This document shows positions 1 through 7,122 of a stretch of 19,132 nt of DNA, one piece after another. The notes beneath the pieces were generated by a model. The model did no database searches, was not told where the DNA came from, and was given only the letters and a program-made list of their open reading frames with translations. This DNA is from a bacterium (lineage in GTDB: Bacteria; Bacteroidota; Ignavibacteria; Kapaibacteriales; UBA961): the NCBI GenBank assembly GCA_022844575.1, contig JALHLL010000027.1, positions 4,264 through 23,395 of the forward strand. The letters are read 5' to 3'. The translations under genes were made by a program, and so were the position numbers. Within the stretch, counting starts at the first letter, position 1. Each line of letters starts with the position of its first letter.

Positions 1-42
1 AACCATATTCTTTCATTCTTTTAATTCTTGAACGGACAATCT

Positions 43-1446
43 ATGAATACTCATAAGTGCGACGTAGTGGTAGTAGGCGGTGGGCCCGGCGGATATGTTG
101 CGGCAATACGTGCTTCGCAGCTCGGAAAAGATGTTATCTGCGTTGAAAAAGACAAACTCGGCGGCGTATGCCTTAACTGGGGATGTATTCCAAGCAAAGC
201 ATTGTTAAAAAGCGGTGAATATGCCAACTTTATAAAACATTCCGAAGAATACGGATTCGGATTGCCGGAAGTGAATGTGAACTTTCCACAAGTGATAAAA
301 CGCAGCCGTGATGTAGCAGACCGTATGTCGAACGGAATAAATTTTCTTTTCAAAAAATACAAAGTACGCTCGGTAAAAGGTCACGGCGTGGTAAAATCCT
401 CCAAAAAAGTGGAAGTACGCGATACCAATGGCAATGTAACCGATACGATAGAATGTAACAATGTAGTGATAGCCACAGGCGCGCGTGCCAGAACGATACC
501 GGGTATTGATGTAGATAGAAAACGCATCCTTACAAGCACCGAAGCAATGATACAGCAAGAAATACCGAAAACCATGATAGTAATGGGAGCCGGTGCCATA
601 GGTGTGGAATTTGCATACTTTTACAATGCTTTCGGCACGGCAGTAACAATAATAGAGATGATGCCGAACATTGTACCCGTAGAAGATATAGAAGTATCGA
701 AAGAATTGGAACGTAACTTCAAAAAAGCGGGCATGACCATAGTAGCCGAAGCAAAGGTACTCTCGGCAAAAACGGTAGGCGAAGGCGTGGAGATTATCGT
801 ACAGAAAAAAGACGGCAGTCAGGAAACATTAAAAGCGGATATAGCCCTTAATGCCATAGGCGTACAAGGTAATATAGAAGGCATAGGATTGGAAGAGCTG
901 GGCATAACAATGGAACGCGGCTGGATAAAAGTAGATAAATACCTACGCACGAATATAGAAGGCATATTTGCCATAGGCGATGTGGCAGGACCGCCATGGT
1001 TAGCACATAAAGCATCGGCAGAAGGAATAGTATGCGCCGAATTTATGGCAGGACACCATACCGACGGCGTTAACTATAACAATATCCCCGGTTGTACCTA
1101 TTGTCAACCGCAAGTGGCAAGCATAGGGCTCACGGAAGCAAAGGCACGTGAAGCGGGCTATGAATTGAAAATTGGCAAATTCCCATTTACCGCCAATGGC
1201 AAAGCACATGGCATAGGCAAAACAAACGGATTTGTAAAATTGATATTCGATGCCAAATACGGAGAATTACTCGGCGCACATATGATAGGACCCGATGTAA
1301 CGGAAATGATAGCCGAGCTTGGTTTGGCACGTGAACTCGGTGCAACCGGGCCTGCAATTTTCAAAACCGTACATGCACACCCAACCCTTTCGGAAGCAAT
1401 AATGGAAGGCGCGGCACTCGCTTGGGGTGAAGCCGTAAACTTCTAA
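43..1446 (+). CDS. lpdA: Dihydrolipoamide dehydrogenase (E3)
   Basis: Flavoprotein disulfide reductase, 467 aa. In the family it reoxidises dihydrolipoamide of the 2-oxoacid dehydrogenase complexes (and glycine cleavage) with NAD+ in the cytoplasm. Visible: an N-terminal FAD-binding GGGPGG loop; the redox-active pair C43 and C48 in GGVCLNWGCIPSKALL; a second Rossmann loop (GAGAIGVEF) for NAD; the second FAD motif AIGDVAG; and the C-terminal HAHPTLSE with the catalytic His446-Glu451 dyad. The length is normal for E3. I chose ATG 43 because MNTHKCDVVVVGGG fits the family N-terminus; an in-frame TTG at 28 would add five residues with no support. No E1/E2 gene is in view; the upstream side is cut by the window. 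Single gene followed by a strong terminator. The LNWGC rather than VNxGC variant at the redox site is common in the family. Confidence 0.96.
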   Translation: MNTHKCDVVVVGGGPGGYVAAIRASQLGKDVICVEKDKLGGVCLNWGCIPSKALLKSGEYANFIKHSEEYGFGLPEVNVNFPQVIKRSRDVADRMSNGINFLFKKYKVRSVKGHGVVKSSKKVEVRDTNGNVTDTIECNNVVIATGARARTIPGIDVDRKRILTSTEAMIQQEIPKTMIVMGAGAIGVEFAYFYNAFGTAVTIIEMMPNIVPVEDIEVSKELERNFKKAGMTIVAEAKVLSAKTVGEGVEIIVQKKDGSQETLKADIALNAIGVQGNIEGIGLEELGITMERGWIKVDKYLRTNIEGIFAIGDVAGPPWLAHKASAEGIVCAEFMAGHHTDGVNYNNIPGCTYCQPQVASIGLTEAKAREAGYELKIGKFPFTANGKAHGIGKTNGFVKLIFDAKYGELLGAHMIGPDVTEMIAELGLARELGATGPAIFKTVHAHPTLSEAIMEGAALAWGEAVNF

Positions 1447-1471
1447 ACAAAAAATACAAAACATTATATAC

Positions 1472-1504
1472 AATCCCCTATCGAGAAATCGGTAGGGGAT
1501 TTTT
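1472..1504 (+). terminator. Intrinsic terminator of lpdA
   Basis: A 12-bp stem (arms 1472-1483 and 1490-1501, one T-G wobble) with a six-base loop, AGAAAT, runs into five T residues. It lies 25 bases after the lpdA stop codon. The A tract on the 5' side and T tract on the 3' side could also let it work in the opposite direction. Confidence 0.9.
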
Positions 1505-1539
1505 AAAAAGACATTAAAACTCTGCTCCCTATCAATCTT

Positions 1540-1564
1540 TCCCCTATTTTATCAGGAGATTTTT
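1540..1564 (+). terminator. Degenerate second terminator-like hairpin
   Basis: Arms TCCCCT (1540-1545) and AGGAGA (1554-1559) pair with one mismatch and are followed by TTTTT. The block 1540-1570 reads like a decayed copy of 1474-1510: both begin TCCCCTAT, contain ATC and AGG, and end GATTTTTA followed by AAG. It sits just ahead of the A/T-rich restriction block, so it may mark the junction. As a working terminator it is weak. Confidence 0.4.
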
Positions 1565-1607
1565 AGGAAGTCAAATTGAAGAGGTTAAAGTTTTATCTTT
1601 AATATTT

Positions 1608-1643
1608 TTGTTATACAACAAATATCAAATACGATTTTGATAT
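1608..1643. promoter_or_regulatory. Two adjacent dyads upstream of the methyltransferase gene
   Basis: Dyad 1: TTGTT (1608-1612) and AACAA (1617-1621) around ATAC. Dyad 2: ATATCAAA (1622-1629) and TTTGATAT (1636-1643) around six bases, a perfect 8-bp inverted repeat. They abut one another and end 31 bases before the methyltransferase ATG, where promoter and operator of a restriction-modification operon would be expected. No controller (C) protein gene is seen, so the ligand is unknown; chance in A/T-rich DNA is possible. Confidence 0.4.
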
Positions 1644-1674
1644 ATTTACCTTTCGTTTCTAAAAAAATATAGTC

Positions 1675-2646
1675 ATGTTACGAATAATTGATCTGTTTGC
1701 AGGTATAGGTGGAATAAGGTTGGGTTTTGAGGCTCATGGCTGTGTAACAGTATTCTCTTCTGAATGGGATATTATTGCACAAGATGTATACGAGGCAAAT
1801 TTCGGTGAAAAACCTTTTGGAGATATTAATAACATTTCTCCGCATGATATTCCTGAACACGATATACTGCTGGCAGGTTTTCCTTGTCAACCGTTTAGTA
1901 TAGCCGGTAAGGGGCTTGGTTTCGAGGATACACGCGGAACACTTTTTTTCAACATTGAAGCGATTTTAAAAGCGAAACGTCCGCGTGCCTTTCTTCTGGA
2001 GAATGTTAAACAATTAAAAACACATGATAATGGACGCACTTTTGAGATAATAATTGATAAATTAACAAATCTTGGTTATACGGTATATTACAAAATTATT
2101 AATTCACTTGATTACGGTATCCCGCAAAAGCGAGAAAGGATTTATATCGTAGGTTTTAGCGAACCATTGAAATACAATTTCCCTAAAGCACCGGGTTATT
2201 ACAAACCGCTTAATCTTGTTTTGCAGAACGATGAAGAAGTACCTCAATCGTATTTTTTGTCTGAAAATCTCCGAAGGAAGAGGTTGGAAAGTGTAAAAGG
2301 CACACCACCGAAACCATCCATTTGGCATGAAAACTTTGGTGGAAATATCTCTGCATTACCATATTCATGTGCCTTAAGAGCTGGCGGAAGCTATAATTAT
2401 CTTGTAGTTAATGGTATAAGAAGATTAACTCCAAGAGAATTATTGCGATTGCAAGGTTTTCCCGAAACATTTACAGTAAATACAACATATACTAATGTAA
2501 GAAAAGTAATAGGGAATACAGTTACAGTACCTGTGATTCAATCCATTGCGAACGAGATAATAAAATCTCTTCTGAACAATATAAGAGAAACACTTCGTAA
2601 ACCGACTCAATTAACGTTAATGGATATGGAATATGAACCCATTTGA
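1675..2646 (+). CDS. Type II DNA (cytosine-5) methyltransferase
   Basis: Transfers a methyl group from S-adenosylmethionine to C5 of cytosine within the recognition site, protecting host DNA from the partner nuclease. 323 aa with the C5-MTase motifs in canonical order: I, DLFAGIGG (residues 6-13, SAM binding); IV, GFPCQPFSIAGKG with catalytic Cys71; VI, ENV (109-111); VIII, QKRERIYIVGF (151-161); IX, RRLTPRELLRLQGFP (from 249); X, IGNTV (279-283). The target-recognition stretch between VIII and IX is about 85 residues, as in single-specificity enzymes. No N-terminal HTH extension is present that could serve for autoregulation. The stop overlaps the downstream endonuclease start by 14 bases, so the methyltransferase is translated first. 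The gene is visibly more A/T-rich than lpdA, which fits horizontal transfer. The likely site is RGCGCY by association with the HaeII-like partner. Confidence 0.95.
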   Translation: MLRIIDLFAGIGGIRLGFEAHGCVTVFSSEWDIIAQDVYEANFGEKPFGDINNISPHDIPEHDILLAGFPCQPFSIAGKGLGFEDTRGTLFFNIEAILKAKRPRAFLLENVKQLKTHDNGRTFEIIIDKLTNLGYTVYYKIINSLDYGIPQKRERIYIVGFSEPLKYNFPKAPGYYKPLNLVLQNDEEVPQSYFLSENLRRKRLESVKGTPPKPSIWHENFGGNISALPYSCALRAGGSYNYLVVNGIRRLTPRELLRLQGFPETFTVNTTYTNVRKVIGNTVTVPVIQSIANEIIKSLLNNIRETLRKPTQLTLMDMEYEPI

Positions 2647-3694
2647 AGAAGCAAAACAATCATTAGATAAGGTTATTGACAAAGCGCGAATACATCTTTA
2701 CAAACCGATACAAATTGCAGAGATACTTCATAGGGCAAGAATCGAAAAGGATGTTAACCTTTCTGATTTATCAACGTATCGTACTCGTTCACGGAAATGG
2801 CGCGATATAATCTGTCTTCAATTTTTAGGTAGAACATCCACATCATCGGCTCGCTATCAAGATGATGTATTTAACGATAATGCAATTCCCCCTTCAATAT
2901 TACAAGTACTTGGTACTGAGAATGAAGAAAAGAAAGGAATAGTAGAGGCATATATCTACAGAAGATTCTCTCAAAGATTTTATCAGTTATCAATAGGGTT
3001 GGATTATTGTATTACACATAATAAATACAATTTTAGTCTCAATGATTTTATCTCAATTTTTTGGAGTGAACCCGGTCTCCGACGTAGTATCGACAAAGTA
3101 TTCGAGATTGTTGTTTATTCATTGTTTTCTATGTTAGTAGAAGCATTAGGCACAAAGATTGAAATTAGTATTGACCCGAAAAAAATAGGAATTTTTGAGG
3201 AGTTTGAAGACTTTGCGACTAAAGTAATTCAACTCTCACGTGAAAATAGAATTACAACAATGAATGCAAGGATCAATAGGGCAGGTGTTACAAACGCAGC
3301 TGACAAAGGCTTAGATATGTGGGCAAATTTCGGACTTGCCATTCAAATAAAACATCTTTCATTGACTGAAGAACTTGCAGAAAATATTGTTACATCAATC
3401 ACGGCTGACAGAATTGTAATAGTCTGTAGAGACGCCGAACAAAAAATTCTACTTTCAGTTTTGAATCAAATGGGTTGGAAATCAAGGATACAAAGTATTA
3501 TCACAGAAAGTGATCTGATCCAATGGTATGAAAAAGCTTTAAGAGGTACCTACAGCGAAATAATCGGCGACAAGTTGTTACAAAACCTTAGTAGTGAAAT
3601 TATGATTGAATTTCCGGCTACTGATCATACTGAATTTTCAAAATTCATCGAACAAAGAGGATATGACAAATTACGAGATAGCATGTGGCTGTAA
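2633..3694 (+). CDS. HaeII-family type II restriction endonuclease
   Basis: 353 aa, close to the roughly 350 aa that I recall for HaeII. Established for HaeII: cleavage at RGCGCY, leaving 3' overhangs. Recognised from family-typical stretches: HLYKPIQIAEILHRARI (21-37), STYRTRSRKWRDI (47-59), TSSARYQDD (70-78), and a strongly conserved C-terminal half. A plausible PD-(D/E)xK-type core is NAADKGLDMWANFGLAIQIKH (221-241, written here as family context), with Asp228 and Gln238-Ile-Lys240 as candidate metal/catalytic residues; this assignment is inference. Starts inside the end of the methyltransferase gene (14-base overlap, different frame), a common M-before-R arrangement with translational coupling. 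The reading frame is intact, so the system may be active. The last 32 bases are overlapped by a small membrane ORF. A different specificity within the same family cannot be excluded from sequence alone. Confidence 0.87.
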   Translation: MNPFEEAKQSLDKVIDKARIHLYKPIQIAEILHRARIEKDVNLSDLSTYRTRSRKWRDIICLQFLGRTSTSSARYQDDVFNDNAIPPSILQVLGTENEEKKGIVEAYIYRRFSQRFYQLSIGLDYCITHNKYNFSLNDFISIFWSEPGLRRSIDKVFEIVVYSLFSMLVEALGTKIEISIDPKKIGIFEEFEDFATKVIQLSRENRITTMNARINRAGVTNAADKGLDMWANFGLAIQIKHLSLTEELAENIVTSITADRIVIVCRDAEQKILLSVLNQMGWKSRIQSIITESDLIQWYEKALRGTYSEIIGDKLLQNLSSEIMIEFPATDHTEFSKFIEQRGYDKLRDSMWL

Positions 3695-3908
3695 ATCTGC
3701 ATTGATTATAATATTCGCTATACTTGTTGTTATCTTTCTGCTCAAAAGAGTTACTATAATTGCCTACGGCACATATACCTGCCCCGATACCGAACCCGAA
3801 CAATTCGGTATAAAAGAACAATTCCCAAAGAACTATATCGGGCAGATGATAAGTCCCTTGTTGCCGGAAGTTGTTGTAAATAGTTATTTTAGCAACCCCC
3901 CGAAATAA
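3663..3908 (+). CDS. Small single-pass membrane protein, unknown
   Basis: 81 aa from ATG 3663. The start lies inside the end of the endonuclease gene (32-base overlap, another frame), suggesting coupling to it. Residues about 10-27 (SALIIIFAILVVIFLL) form one hydrophobic segment; the rest is a soluble tail with TCPDTEPEQFGIKEQFPKNY. A purine-rich AAAGAGG is only two bases from this ATG, too close to be a normal ribosome site. An in-frame ATG at 3606 would give 100 aa but would lie deep within the endonuclease. I recognise no family. The nucleotides 3787-3811 contain an 8-bp inverted repeat (ATACCGAA and TTCGGTAT). Gene status rests on an open frame, a plausible membrane segment and its position ahead of another small membrane gene. 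Confidence 0.5.
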   Translation: MTNYEIACGCKSALIIIFAILVVIFLLKRVTIIAYGTYTCPDTEPEQFGIKEQFPKNYIGQMISPLLPEVVVNSYFSNPPK

Positions 3909-3951
3909 ACTATGGGCAAGTAAAAATCACAATTCAGAATTTTTTGTAATT

Positions 3952-4368
3952 ATGAAAATGAATGTAGCATACTATGCTCGGGTTTTGGCAATTATTGGAT
4001 ACACTATTCTGATACCCTTCAACTACTTGGTCGGTTATATGTCATATGGTTTTAGCCGAAAAGTAGCGTTCATTATACTCGCTGCATTATCAATAATTAT
4101 ATGTCTATTCGCTATATATGTTTTATTGAGAAGAATTTCGGCATATCGATCAGAAATTTCTTCAAAAAATTACGAGGTAATAGCGGAAACAATTATTATG
4201 ATTATTACGGCTTCCGTTCCTATGCTTATGATAATCGCAATGTCGCTTTATATGTTTGAGATAGATACTTTTTTATATTTATGCCTTCTGTTTATTTTAC
4301 CCGGAATAATTTTAAGAGATAATATTCCTCTTCTCAAAGCAATGACAAGAAGTAAAGGGGCAGAATAA
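3952..4368 (+). CDS. Four-helix integral membrane protein, unknown
   Basis: 138 aa. Four hydrophobic segments at about 11-30, 38-59, 79-101 and 106-121; the loops are short and basic (RRISAYRSE after segment 2, the RSKGAE tail at the end), so N- and C-termini are probably cytoplasmic. ATG 3952 is the first in-frame start after a 43-base gap from the previous gene. No catalytic or ligand-binding motif is visible and I do not recognise the family. It sits between the restriction system and the DUF4287 gene on the same strand and shares their A/T-rich composition, so it is probably part of the same acquired block. Confidence 0.65.
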   Translation: MKMNVAYYARVLAIIGYTILIPFNYLVGYMSYGFSRKVAFIILAALSIIICLFAIYVLLRRISAYRSEISSKNYEVIAETIIMIITASVPMLMIIAMSLYMFEIDTFLYLCLLFILPGIILRDNIPLLKAMTRSKGAE

Positions 4369-4379
4369 TCTCTATTATT

Positions 4380-4660
4380 GTCAGAAAGGAAACTACCATG
4401 AAACAAGACTATTGGAATGTAAGCGATGAACAAGTTATCGAAAAAACGGGCAAACCCATAACCGAGTGGATTGTAATACTCGATACTTTTCAAGCTTTTG
4501 AAAAAAAGTCGAATGAAACAGTAGCATATTTGCAGAATGAGTGTAATGTGCCTCGTTACTGGGCAAGAACCCTAACTACTCATTACCTTAAGCTAAAGGG
4601 TAAATAAATGCGGGCACTAAACCACACTCAATAAAGTATATACATAACATTGTAAGGAAT
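4380..4660 (+). repeat. Direct repeat, copy A (intact DUF4287 unit)
   Basis: This unit covers about 18 bases upstream of the DUF4287 gene, the gene itself and its 3' flank. It matches copy B at 5610-5825. The best conserved part is a 28-base identical block in the non-coding tail (4620-4647 versus 5780-5807), beginning AACCACACTCAATAAAG. Beyond it both copies keep TTGTA, GGAATA and, further on, GTTATAA. The remaining untranslated space up to 4839 contains a small perfect hairpin, GTAGTT (4681-4686) and AACTAC (4692-4697). Confidence 0.85.
4398..4607 (+). CDS. DUF4287-type small protein
   Basis: 69 aa. The pattern TGKPITEWIVILDTF, then VAYLQNECNVPRYWARTLTTHY, matches the short DUF4287 domain as I know it (TGK..EEW...L, then a (V/I)..(W/Y)WA....V.Y end). 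The function of the family is not established; in other genomes it often sits next to or is fused with SRPBCC/AHSA1-type proteins, which are not present here. Soluble, no signal peptide. It begins 29 bases after the preceding membrane-protein gene. A second, broken copy of this gene and its 3' flank lies at 5633-5781, on the other side of the CPBP protease gene. Confidence 0.78.
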   Translation: MKQDYWNVSDEQVIEKTGKPITEWIVILDTFQAFEKKSNETVAYLQNECNVPRYWARTLTTHYLKLKGK

Positions 4661-4839
4661 ACTTTAAGTCGCTTGTCTTCGTAGTTATAAGAACTACTAA
4701 GAAAAGTCACTCGCATATCCATAGAGGATTAAGAGATGTACCTGGAAAAAGTGTGTTTGAAACATACAGGCCTCATCATCGTATTATAGACTCTTGTTGT
4801 ATAGGTCTCAACGTTACTTTCTCCATTTTAAAAACTATC

Positions 4840-5601
4840 ATGAATATAAGTCAAGCACTGAAAAGTTACTTCATGATATTTGCCCATCTTGCCCTTGGTA
4901 TGCTTATTATTGCAACGATTCAACAAGTTAGTTTGCCTAAATGGTTAAGCGCTTCGGTTCCCATTATGCTTAGTTTCCTTGTACTTAACCTCGTTGAATC
5001 TTTTGTACTAAAGTTGCATAATGAAGTCCGAGAATTTTGGTCATTACGTAGAACGGCTTACTTACCCATCGGAATTGCATGTGGAGGACTTATTGCTTTC
5101 ACACCGACCGCTTTGGGATTCTTAACCTCTCAGATATCTCCTTCCGATATTTCTTTTAATACAAACTTTTCGCTTATATCAATCGGAGTTACGCTCACCA
5201 TTATCAGCTGGGAGGAATTGTGGTTCAGAGGAATTTTCCTAAACTATAGCAACAGAAAATTATCTTCCATTACTCTTTCGGTGATAATGGGTTTTCTATT
5301 CATGGTATTGCATATCCTTAATCCTAAAATAGATTTATTGAATGCAGGGCCTCCTCTGTTTTTCGCCGGAGCTTTTCTCACGATTGTATATTTCTACTTT
5401 AGAACAATTTGGTTACCAATCGGACTCCATTTTGGCAACAATTATATGAGTTCGTTAGTAAATACTAATTCAAGCGCCGGAGCTCTATTAGGTTCGGAAG
5501 GTTATATTAGTACAATTGTGTTAGCCATACTATTTTTTGTTTTTGTCAAGCTAACGATGAGCAAGAACAGAAAGACAAGTATTCCCCTTAAGAACACATA
5601 G
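4840..5601 (+). CDS. CPBP/Abi (CAAX-type) intramembrane metalloprotease
   Basis: 253 aa from ATG 4840. A multi-pass membrane protein with the CPBP (Rce1-like) signature: SWEELWFRG carrying the EExxxR motif (E125, E126, R130), a histidine in FMVLHILNP (H158), and LHFGNN with H197 and N201. In the family these residues form the metal site of an intramembrane glutamic/metal-type protease. Known roles include prenyl-protein processing, bacteriocin self-immunity and export or maturation of peptides; the substrate here is unknown. A GTG at 4753 would add 29 residues, but the N-terminus then starts in the repeat-flanking spacer and looks unlike a membrane protein start, so I prefer the ATG. The gene lies exactly between the two DUF4287 repeat copies. 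It also carries two of the only three RGCGCY sites seen in the window (4948 and 5473). Confidence 0.88.
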   Translation: MNISQALKSYFMIFAHLALGMLIIATIQQVSLPKWLSASVPIMLSFLVLNLVESFVLKLHNEVREFWSLRRTAYLPIGIACGGLIAFTPTALGFLTSQISPSDISFNTNFSLISIGVTLTIISWEELWFRGIFLNYSNRKLSSITLSVIMGFLFMVLHILNPKIDLLNAGPPLFFAGAFLTIVYFYFRTIWLPIGLHFGNNYMSSLVNTNSSAGALLGSEGYISTIVLAILFFVFVKLTMSKNRKTSIPLKNT

Positions 5602-5609
5602 CATCTTTT

Positions 5610-5825
5610 TTTAGAAATAAACTAATATGTACGCGAAATAAAACTATTGGGATGTAAGCGATAACTAGCCATCGAAAAAAAGTTGAATGATATAGTAGCA
5701 TATTCGCAGATGGGGTGTAATGTACCGCGCAATTGGGCAAGAGCCCTCACCACTAAAGGGTTTATACATGCTAACCCTTAACCACACTCAATAAAGTATA
5801 TACATAATACGTTGTACGGAATATA
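5610..5825 (+). repeat. Direct repeat, copy B (decayed DUF4287 unit)
   Basis: Second copy of the unit at 4380-4660, same orientation, about 1.16 kb downstream. The 5' leader (AGAAA, then AAACTA) and 3' tail are recognisable, and the 28-base tail block at 5780-5807 is identical to 4620-4647 even though the coding part is wrecked. The copy ends in or near the region from which a TTG-start extension of the metallo-hydrolase would be read. Confidence 0.85.
5633..5781 (+). pseudogene. Broken second copy of the DUF4287 gene
   Basis: Aligned to the intact gene, the start codon ATG reads GCG, the third codon CAA reads TAA, another CAA reads TAG, and one base is lost near 5664. A 60-base segment equivalent to 4441-4500 is missing; both ends of that deletion lie in A6-A7 tracts preceded by CG or TG, pointing to slippage or recombination between short homologies. 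Before the damage the peptide reads NYWDVSD (intact copy DYWNVSD); after it, VAYSQMGCNVPRNWARALTT (intact copy VAYLQNECNVPRYWARTLTT). It therefore once coded for a close paralogue and is now non-functional. Confidence 0.9.
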
Positions 5826-5895
5826 TTTACCATTCTATGGTTTGGTTATAATAGCCCTTGCATACACAAAGGGCTTAACAAATTGCTTACTAAAT

Positions 5896-6993
5896 ATGTA
5901 TATAGCACTCTGCATTATTGTGATAGTTGTTTTGGTTATTATGCTTTTTTTATCACATCCCAAATTCGGCAAGCAACCAAACGGCGAACGACTGAACAGA
6001 ATAAAAAACTCACCCAATTATAAAAACGGTTCTTTTCATAATATAAGCCCGACCCCTTCACTAACGGAAGGAACAAGCTATTTTTCTGTTTTTAAGGAAT
6101 TTTTTTTCACAAAAAAACCGCGACTCACTCCTAAAGATACTATCCCTTCCATAAAAACCGATCTGCATAATACCGATATAGATAAAGATATTTTAGTATG
6201 GTTCGGACATTCATCATACTATATGCACATTGATGGAAAACGCTTTTTGGTCGATCCCGTTTTTTGTGGATATGCTGCCCCTGTTTCATTTACGGCAAAA
6301 GCATTTAAGGGAACGGATATCTATACAGCCGATGATATACCGACTATTGATTATCTGATTATTACCCATGACCATTGGGATCACTTTGATTATGATACCC
6401 TAAAGCAATTAAAACCTAAAGTCGGAAACGTTATTTGCGGACTTGGTGTCGGGCAGCATTTGGAACTTTGGGGTTTTGAGAGCAGCCGAATAATTGAAAA
6501 AGATTGGAATGAGGAAATTACTCTTGATGACGGTTTTATTATTTATACGACATCGGCAAGGCATTTTTCCGGTCGGGGTTTAAAACGTAATCAATCATTG
6601 TGGATGTCATATGTTTTGCAAACGCCAACCATGCGAATTTTTGTAGGCGGCGATAGCGGATATGATAGCCATTTTGCCGAAATAGGAGAAAAATTCGGCC
6701 CATTCGATTTGGCTATTTTAGAAAATGGTCAATATGATATCAGTTGGCGATATATACATTTATTACCCGATGAATTTTTACAAGCTGCCACCGATTTGAA
6801 AGCAAAAAGAGTATTTCCCGCCCATAATTCAAAATTCGCAATTGCCAACCATTCATGGGATGCTCCTTTAGCCGTAGTTACCGAAATAAATAAAGAGTTC
6901 AATATACCTCTTATTACACCTCGTATCGGTGAACAAGTAAACTTAAAAGATACTTCGCAACAGTTTGCAAGATGGTGGGAAACAATTACATAA
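5896..6993 (+). CDS. NAPE-PLD-like MBL-fold metallo-hydrolase, membrane-anchored
   Basis: 365 aa. Residues 1-20 form an N-terminal hydrophobic anchor; the family's HPKFGKQPNGERLNRI segment follows, then a metallo-beta-lactamase fold of the UlaG/NAPE-PLD branch. Metal ligands: THDHWDH (H158, H160, D162, H163), H223 in ARHFSGR, D253 in GGDSGYD and H310 in PAHNSKF. The spacing between these ligands is close to that of mammalian NAPE-PLD, a zinc phosphodiesterase acting on N-acyl phosphatidylethanolamines. The bacterial substrate is not established; a lipid or phosphodiester is plausible given the anchor. I place the start at ATG 5896. A TTG at 5812 extends the frame by 28 residues, but that extension lies in or next to the repeat copy B and looks accidental. 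No neighbour suggests a pathway, and no terminator follows. Confidence 0.9.
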   Translation: MYIALCIIVIVVLVIMLFLSHPKFGKQPNGERLNRIKNSPNYKNGSFHNISPTPSLTEGTSYFSVFKEFFFTKKPRLTPKDTIPSIKTDLHNTDIDKDILVWFGHSSYYMHIDGKRFLVDPVFCGYAAPVSFTAKAFKGTDIYTADDIPTIDYLIITHDHWDHFDYDTLKQLKPKVGNVICGLGVGQHLELWGFESSRIIEKDWNEEITLDDGFIIYTTSARHFSGRGLKRNQSLWMSYVLQTPTMRIFVGGDSGYDSHFAEIGEKFGPFDLAILENGQYDISWRYIHLLPDEFLQAATDLKAKRVFPAHNSKFAIANHSWDAPLAVVTEINKEFNIPLITPRIGEQVNLKDTSQQFARWWETIT

Positions 6994-7067
6994 ATAATGC
7001 TTTTTGTATTTGTTTACGGAAAATTCAGCACCACAATGGATGGGAATTTTTTACAGATTATTTAATT

Positions 7068-7118
7068 AAATTCCCCTCTAGCAGAGGGGTGGCGGATGAA
7101 ATCTGACGGGGTGTTGTA
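7068..7118. repeat. Intergenic hairpin element (CCCCTCT/AGAGGGG)
   Basis: Perfect 7-bp stem CCCCTCT (7073-7079) and AGAGGGG (7083-7089) with a three-base loop, followed by TGGCGGATGAAATCTGACGGGGTG. The pattern of a G-rich hairpin followed by GTGGC and GACGGGGTG resembles a dispersed intergenic repeat that I remember from Bacteroidota and relatives; only one copy is in this window. It lies between two plus-strand genes and has no T run, so it is not a classic terminator. Confidence 0.55.
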
Positions 7119-7122
7119 TTAC

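Noticed and set aside
28..42. TTG start extending lpdA by five residues
   Set aside because: ATG 43 gives the family N-terminus; the extension has no support.
4753..4839. GTG start extending the CPBP protease by 29 residues
   Set aside because: The extension reads from spacer DNA, is not membrane-like, and ATG 4840 starts just before the first hydrophobic helix.
1540..6993. Prophage or insertion sequence carrying the restriction block
   Set aside because: No integrase, transposase, terminal inverted repeats or phage structural genes were found; only the internal DUF4287 repeats.
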